From assembly GCA_943372725.1 (NCBI GenBank), contig CALRZT010000189.1, positions 1 to 9,585 of the forward strand: a stretch of DNA of 9,585 bases, given 5' to 3'. The translations under genes were made by a program, and so were the position numbers. Positions within the stretch are counted from its first letter, which is position 1. Each line of letters begins with the position of its first letter. Below the pieces are notes generated by a model. It did no database searches and had not been told where the DNA came from. It saw only the letters and a program-made list of their open reading frames with translations. Below are positions 6,039 through 9,585 of this stretch, piece by piece. Source of the stretch: CAMDHY01 sp943372725 (GTDB taxonomy: Bacteria; Pseudomonadota; Alphaproteobacteria; Rhizobiales; Segnochrobactraceae).

Positions 6039-7697
6039 ATGGACGAGACGGAGCTGCCCGAGCGCGAGAGCATGGACGTCGACGTCGTCATCGTCGGCGC
6101 CGGCCCGGCCGGCCTCGCCACCGCCATCCGCTTGAAACAGCTCTCGCCGGACCTCTCCGTCGTCGTGCTGGAGAAGGGCTCCGAGGTCGGCGCCCACATC
6201 CTGTCGGGCGCCGTCATCGACCCGTCGGGCCTCGACAAGCTCTTGCCGGGGTGGCGCAGCGAGGACACGCCGATCAAGACGCCGGTGACCGAGGACCGCT
6301 TCCTGCTCCTCGGCCCGGCCGGTTCGATCTGCCTGCCGAACTTCCTGATGCCGAAGCTGATGGGCAACCACGGCAACTACGTCGTGTCGCTCGGCAACGT
6401 CTGCCGCTGGCTCGCCGGCAAGGCCGAGGCGCTCGGCGTCGAGATCTATCCGGGCTTCGCCGCCGCCGAGCTCCTCACCGACGAGGCGGGCGCGGTGATC
6501 GGCGTCGCCACCGGCGACATGGGCGTGGCGCGCGACGGCGAGCCGAAGGACGCCTTCACCCGCGGCATGGCGCTGATGGCGAAGTACACCGTGCTCGCCG
6601 AGGGCGCCCGCGGCTCACTGACGAAGCGCGCCATCGCCCGCTACGGTCTCGCCAACGGCCGCGAGCCCGGCAAATACGGCATCGGCCTGAAGGAACTCTG
6701 GCGCGTCGACCCCGCGAAGCATCGCCCGGGCTTCGTCCAGCACACCTTCGGCTGGCCGCTCGATGGCAAGACCGGCGGCGGCTCGTTCCTCTACCACCTC
6801 GAGGACAACCAGGTGGTAGTCGGCTACGTCGTCCACCTCAACTACAGGAACCCCTGGCTGTCGCCGTTCGACGAGTTCCAGCGCTTCAAGACGCACCCGG
6901 CGATCCGCGACGTCTTCGAGGGCGGCAAGCGGCTCTCCTACGGCGCCCGTGCCATCACCGAGGGCGGCTACCAGTCAGTGCCGAAGCTCGCCTTCCCCGG
7001 CGGCTGCCTCGTTGGCTGCGCCGCCGGCTTCGTCAACGTGCCGCGCATCAAGGGCAGCCACAACGCCATCCATTCGGGAATGCTGGCGGCCGAGCACCTC
7101 GTCGCCGCGATCGGCGCGGGCCGCGCCCACGACACGCTGGACGCTTACGAGAAATCCTGGCGCGGCTCCGAGATCGGCCGCGACCTCTGGCCGGTGCGCA
7201 ACGTCAAGCCGCTGTGGTCGAAACTCGGCACCTGGATCGGCGTGCCCCTCGGCGGCATCGACATGTGGTGCCAGACCCTGGTCGGCTTCTCGCCCTTCGG
7301 CACGATGGGCCACGGCAAGCCGGACTACGCATCGCTCGAGCCCGCCGCGAAGTCGAAGAAGATCGCCTACGCCAGGCCCGACGGCGTGCTGACCTTCGAC
7401 CGCCTGTCCTCGGTGTTCCTGTCGAACACCAACCACGAGGAGGACCAGCCGGTGCACCTCAAGGTGAAGGACATGGCGCTGCAGAAGGCGTCGGAGCACG
7501 ACGTCTATGGCGGGCCGTCCGCCCGCTACTGCCCGGCCGCCGTCTACGAGTGGGTGGAGGGGCCGGCGGGGCCGACGTTCGTCATCAACGCGCAGAACTG
7601 CGTGCACTGCAAGACGTGTGACATCAAGGACCCCAACCAGAACATCGACTGGCAGGTGCCGGAAGGCGCCGGGGGACCGAACTATCCGAACATGTGA
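6039..7697 (+). CDS. Electron transfer flavoprotein-ubiquinone oxidoreductase (ETF-QO)
   Basis: 552 residues. A monotopic membrane flavoprotein that takes electrons from reduced ETF, loaded by acyl-CoA and amino acid dehydrogenases, and gives them to ubiquinone. The FAD dinucleotide fold starts at DVVIVGAGPAGLATAIRL (Gly20, Gly22, Gly25), followed by the family block GAHILSGAVIDP at 51-62. A second FAD contact lies around GGCLVGCAAGFVNVPRIKGSHNAI in the middle of the protein. The C-terminal domain carries the 4Fe-4S ligands Cys498, Cys521, Cys524 and Cys527 in YCPAAVYEW and NCVHCKTCDIKDP, complete and correctly ordered. Length matches the family. The ATG at 6039 has GAGGAG 6 nt upstream, which favours it over Met12. 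It stands alone on the plus strand, divergent from the glycosylase gene and convergent with the DedA gene. The etfAB genes are not in the window. Confidence 0.97.
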   Translation: MDETELPERESMDVDVVIVGAGPAGLATAIRLKQLSPDLSVVVLEKGSEVGAHILSGAVIDPSGLDKLLPGWRSEDTPIKTPVTEDRFLLLGPAGSICLPNFLMPKLMGNHGNYVVSLGNVCRWLAGKAEALGVEIYPGFAAAELLTDEAGAVIGVATGDMGVARDGEPKDAFTRGMALMAKYTVLAEGARGSLTKRAIARYGLANGREPGKYGIGLKELWRVDPAKHRPGFVQHTFGWPLDGKTGGGSFLYHLEDNQVVVGYVVHLNYRNPWLSPFDEFQRFKTHPAIRDVFEGGKRLSYGARAITEGGYQSVPKLAFPGGCLVGCAAGFVNVPRIKGSHNAIHSGMLAAEHLVAAIGAGRAHDTLDAYEKSWRGSEIGRDLWPVRNVKPLWSKLGTWIGVPLGGIDMWCQTLVGFSPFGTMGHGKPDYASLEPAAKSKKIAYARPDGVLTFDRLSSVFLSNTNHEEDQPVHLKVKDMALQKASEHDVYGGPSARYCPAAVYEWVEGPAGPTFVINAQNCVHCKTCDIKDPNQNIDWQVPEGAGGPNYPNM

Positions 7698-7698
7698 A

Positions 7699-7722
7699 CG
7701 ATCGGCCCGCGGTCGGGGATCG
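7699..7722. terminator. Weak hairpin between convergent ETF-QO and DedA genes
   Basis: CGATC/GATCG (7699-7703 with 7718-7722) encloses CCCG/CGGG (7706-7709 with 7714-7717) around a CGGT loop, with a two-base bulge. It begins two bases after the ETF-QO stop in a 41-bp convergent gap, the place for a shared terminator. There is no U-run on either strand. Confidence 0.3.
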
Positions 7723-7738
7723 GGGGCGCGGCTCTGCC

Positions 7739-8380
7739 TCAGGCGGCGCGCCCCGCCGCCCGCCGGCGCCAGAGCACGAAGGCCGCCGCCGTCGCAGCCA
7801 GCAGCACCGCCAACGCCACCCAGGCGGCGGGGGTGTGCAGCATCGCCTCGCCGGCCTTCTCGAGGCTGCCGATGTGGCCGGCGATGGCGCCGCCGAACAG
7901 GTAGGTGCCGCCGGCCCAGAACGTCGTCCACATCGCCGCGCCGACGGCGTTCGCCGCCATGAACGACCACCACGGCAGCCCCGCAGCGCCGGCGACGACG
8001 CCGTTCAGCTGCCTGAGGATGTTGAAGAAGCGGGCGAACACCACCGCTGCCGGACCGTACTTGGAGAACGTCGCCTCGACGCGGCCCCAGCGCTCCGGCG
8101 TCAGGCCGACGCGCGCGCCCCAGCGCAGGATCGCGGTCCGTCCGGCGAGCCGGCCGATCAGGTAGCCCACCGCACCGCCGGCGGTCGAGCCGAGCCAGGC
8201 CGCCGGCAGCAGCGCCCACATCGAGATCTCGCCGCGCGCCGCCATGAAGCCGGAGAAGATCAGCATCGATTCGCCCGGCAGCGGCGCGCCGAGGCACTCG
8301 AGGAACAGCACGATAGCAACGGCGACGGCACCGTCCGCCCGCACGAACGCCTCGACGTCCGAGAACAGATGCTCGAGCAA
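7739..8380 (-). CDS. DedA family membrane protein
   Basis: 213 residues with several hydrophobic segments (about 18-45, 55-80, 110-135, 140-165 and 185-205) and a basic C-terminus. DedA proteins act at the inner membrane; family members are tied to undecaprenyl phosphate or phospholipid translocation and to proton-dependent envelope homeostasis. The acidic residues Glu28 and Glu37 in ECLGAPLPGES match the functionally important acid pair of E. coli YqjA/YghB. Arg117 and Arg123 in FARFFNILRQLNGVVAG match its arginine pair with the same six-residue spacing. The start is the only in-frame ATG that includes the whole first domain. Its ribosome binding site is poor: the nearest GAGG lies about 20 nt upstream. 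It follows the transglycosylase gene by 77 nt on the same strand and may be read through from it. Which lipid it moves cannot be told from sequence. Confidence 0.92.
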   Translation of the reverse strand: MLEHLFSDVEAFVRADGAVAVAIVLFLECLGAPLPGESMLIFSGFMAARGEISMWALLPAAWLGSTAGGAVGYLIGRLAGRTAILRWGARVGLTPERWGRVEATFSKYGPAAVVFARFFNILRQLNGVVAGAAGLPWWSFMAANAVGAAMWTTFWAGGTYLFGGAIAGHIGSLEKAGEAMLHTPAAWVALAVLLAATAAAFVLWRRRAAGRAA

Positions 8381-8416
8381 GGGGTGCGATCCTCAACGCG
8401 GCCGGTCGGCGCGGCA

Positions 8417-8439
8417 GCCGGCGGAGCGCCGCCGCCGGC
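8417..8439. terminator. GC-rich hairpin between the transglycosylase and DedA genes
   Basis: GCCGGCGG/CCGCCGGC (8417-8424 with 8432-8439) forms a perfect eight-base-pair stem with a seven-base loop, about 20 bases past the transglycosylase stop. No U-run follows on the minus strand, so it could pause or partly stop transcription, or stabilise the upstream message. Overlapping GC-rich alternatives exist nearby. Confidence 0.35.
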
Positions 8440-8457
8440 GGACCGGCGGCGGCCGCG

Positions 8458-9315
8458 TCAGCTTCCCTCGATCAGCTTGTCGGCGAAGTAGCCGAGGGCG
8501 CGGGAGTAGATGTTCGCCTTGTTCCAGCCCTGCAGGGCCGCGTAGTTCGGCTCGTCCGGGTGGTAGCCGGCGCCGCGCACCCAGCCGTGCCCCTTCAGGA
8601 AGTTGGCGGTGGAGGCGAGCACGTCCGGGACCGATTTCACGAGGTCGCGCCGGCCGTCGCCGTCATAGTCGAGGGCGTAGCGGTAGTAGGAGGTCGCCAT
8701 GAACTGCGTCTGGCCGATCTCGCCCGCCCAGGCGCCGCGCATCTCGGACACCGGAATGTCGCCACGGTCGATCACCCGCAACGCATCGAACAGCTGCTGC
8801 TGGAAGAAGTCGGTGCGGCGGCAGTCGTAGGCGAGGGTGGCGAGCGAGCGGATCGCCGGCATCTTGCCGAGCACGACACCGTAGTCCGTCTCCATGCCCC
8901 AGATCGCCACAATGATTTGCGGCGGCACGCCGAAGTCCTTCTCGATGCGGGCGAGAAGCTGGGCGTGCTTCTTCAGCATCTGGCGGCCCTTGGTGATGCG
9001 GCCGCCGGAGACGCGGTTCTTGATGAACTCCTCGAAGCTCACCTTGAAGTGCTTCTGATTGCGGTCGAGGCCGATCACCTTCTTGTCATAGGTGAGCCCG
9101 TTCAGGGCGGAGACGGCCTCCGGGCCGACGCCGAGGCCCGTCGCCTCGCGACCGAAATCCGCCAGCCAGGCGTTGAAGTCGCCCGTCTCGCACGGCATCG
9201 CCGCCATGGCCGGGGCGCTTGCGGTGAGCCCGAGGCCGACCGTCAAGGCCGCGGCGAGCCGCCGGAATCCTACGCTCCCCCGCGGAGCACGCTGCCGTGT
9301 CGACCCAAAGCGCAT
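8458..9315 (-). CDS. Lytic murein transglycosylase, MltB/Slt35-like (GH103)
   Basis: 285 residues. It cleaves peptidoglycan between MurNAc and GlcNAc, forming 1,6-anhydro ends, in the periplasm. An N-terminal signal is visible: basic residues up to Arg19, a hydrophobic core at about 20-33, and a likely cleavage after ALA-type PAMA (residues 36-39). I see no lipobox, so it is probably soluble rather than lipid-anchored. The catalytic acid is Glu142 in IWGMETDYG. It is followed by the family blocks RRTDFFQQQL (166-175), AGEIGQTQFMATSYYRYALDYDGDGRRDL and GW-rich C-terminal segments. Asp216, Asp218, Asp220 and Asp224 form a DxDxDGxxD loop like the EF-hand calcium site of Slt35. Length is normal for the short alphaproteobacterial form, which lacks the C-terminal peptidoglycan-binding domain. 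GAGG lies 8 nt before the ATG. Probably first gene of a pair with the DedA gene. Confidence 0.95.
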   Translation of the reverse strand: MRFGSTRQRAPRGSVGFRRLAAALTVGLGLTASAPAMAAMPCETGDFNAWLADFGREATGLGVGPEAVSALNGLTYDKKVIGLDRNQKHFKVSFEEFIKNRVSGGRITKGRQMLKKHAQLLARIEKDFGVPPQIIVAIWGMETDYGVVLGKMPAIRSLATLAYDCRRTDFFQQQLFDALRVIDRGDIPVSEMRGAWAGEIGQTQFMATSYYRYALDYDGDGRRDLVKSVPDVLASTANFLKGHGWVRGAGYHPDEPNYAALQGWNKANIYSRALGYFADKLIEGS

Positions 9316-9462
9316 CGCCTGAACCTCGTCGTTGCCGTCGTCGCGGACATCACCGCGAATCTACCCCCCGCGCCGGGCGACACTTTGCCGAAAGCCGGCG
9401 TCATCGTCCACGCGCGCGACCGGCCCCGCGCCGCCGAACAAGGCGAGAATGACGGTGGCCGT

Positions 9463-9511
9463 GGCTTCGATGCCATAGGAGCGCGCGGCGCGCTCGCCTA
9501 GGATCGAAGCC
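9463..9511. repeat. Long interrupted inverted repeat in the divergent intergenic region
   Basis: Outer arms GGCTTCGAT (9463-9471) and ATCGAAGCC (9503-9511) pair perfectly over nine bases. Inner arms AGCGCGC (9480-9486) and GCGCGCT (9488-9494) pair over seven around one base. The middle blocks pair only in part (TAGG 9476-9479 with CCTA 9497-9500). It lies in the 243-bp region between the transglycosylase gene and the gene starting at 9559, about 50 bases before the latter. It could be an operator, an mRNA leader structure or an eroded palindromic element. Confidence 0.5.
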
Positions 9512-9558
9512 GAATCAGCCGGCCCGGTCGGCACGGCTGCCGTTTTCGAGGCGTCGCG

Positions 9559-9585
9559 ATGCCGGACATCAACCGTCGTGCCTTT
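9559..9585 (+). CDS. Start of an unknown gene with likely twin-arginine signal, cut by window edge
   Basis: Nine codons before the edge read MPDINRRAF. A GAGG ribosome binding site lies 7 nt upstream of the ATG. The twin arginine followed by x-Phe at residues 6-9 matches the start of a Tat export signal (RRxFL), so the product may be a folded, cofactor-bearing or otherwise Tat-exported protein. Nothing else of the protein is visible, and the role cannot be guessed. Confidence 0.5.

Noticed and set aside
6975..8396. Open frame of 473 codons on the minus strand through the ETF-QO and DedA region
   Set aside because: Overlaps the complete Fe-S domain of ETF-QO and the DedA gene in another frame; no recognisable domain.
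9270..9476. Small minus-strand frame of 68 codons upstream of the transglycosylase gene
   Set aside because: It overlaps the transglycosylase signal peptide in another frame, has no ribosome binding site that stands out, and shows Arg/Pro/Thr-rich shadow composition.

Overview
The window is about 9.6 kb of GC-rich DNA with strongly C/G-biased third codon positions. Its gene content (S49 peptidase, CioAB-type bd oxidase, CNLK-type family 4 uracil-DNA glycosylase, ETF-ubiquinone oxidoreductase, MltB-like transglycosylase) and a palindromic intergenic repeat of the GTCATCCC...GGGATCCA kind suggest an alphaproteobacterium, probably Hyphomicrobiales/Rhizobiales. That placement is inference from protein style, not from a marker gene. 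It looks like an ordinary chromosomal region. I see no transposase, integrase, phage gene, CRISPR array, tRNA or rRNA.

Layout. Positions 1-756 (-) hold the N-terminal 252 residues of an S49 signal-peptide-peptidase-like protein that runs off the left edge. It diverges from a metaxin/FAXC-like GST gene at 917-1618 (+). Positions 1619-1803 are non-coding and mostly filled by a 114-bp palindromic element. A compact operon on the minus strand follows, read right to left: cydA (4811-3399), cydB (3393-2365) and a four-helix membrane protein of unknown function (2355-1804). The gaps are 5 and 9 nt, and each ribosome binding site overlaps the end of the gene before it. Then come a uracil-DNA glycosylase (5817-4975, -), a divergent ETF-QO (6039-7697, +), and a minus-strand pair: an MltB-like lytic transglycosylase (9315-8458) upstream of a DedA-family protein (8380-7739). 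At the right edge, nine codons of a plus-strand gene with an apparent twin-arginine signal begin at 9559.

How the genes relate. Two modules feed or use the quinone pool. ETF-QO passes electrons from acyl-CoA and other flavoprotein dehydrogenases to ubiquinone. CydAB oxidises quinol with oxygen, and its CydA has the short Q-loop of cyanide-insensitive (CIO) oxidases. The transglycosylase, DedA protein and S49 peptidase all serve envelope upkeep. Nothing in the window forms a defence or biosynthetic island.

The points most worth a second look are the palindromic element with a compensatory base-pair change, the unknown membrane protein where a CydX-type subunit might be expected, the glycosylase that keeps only two of the four usual Fe-S cysteines, and several well-formed dyads in the intergenic regions. 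No gap exceeds 300 bases.
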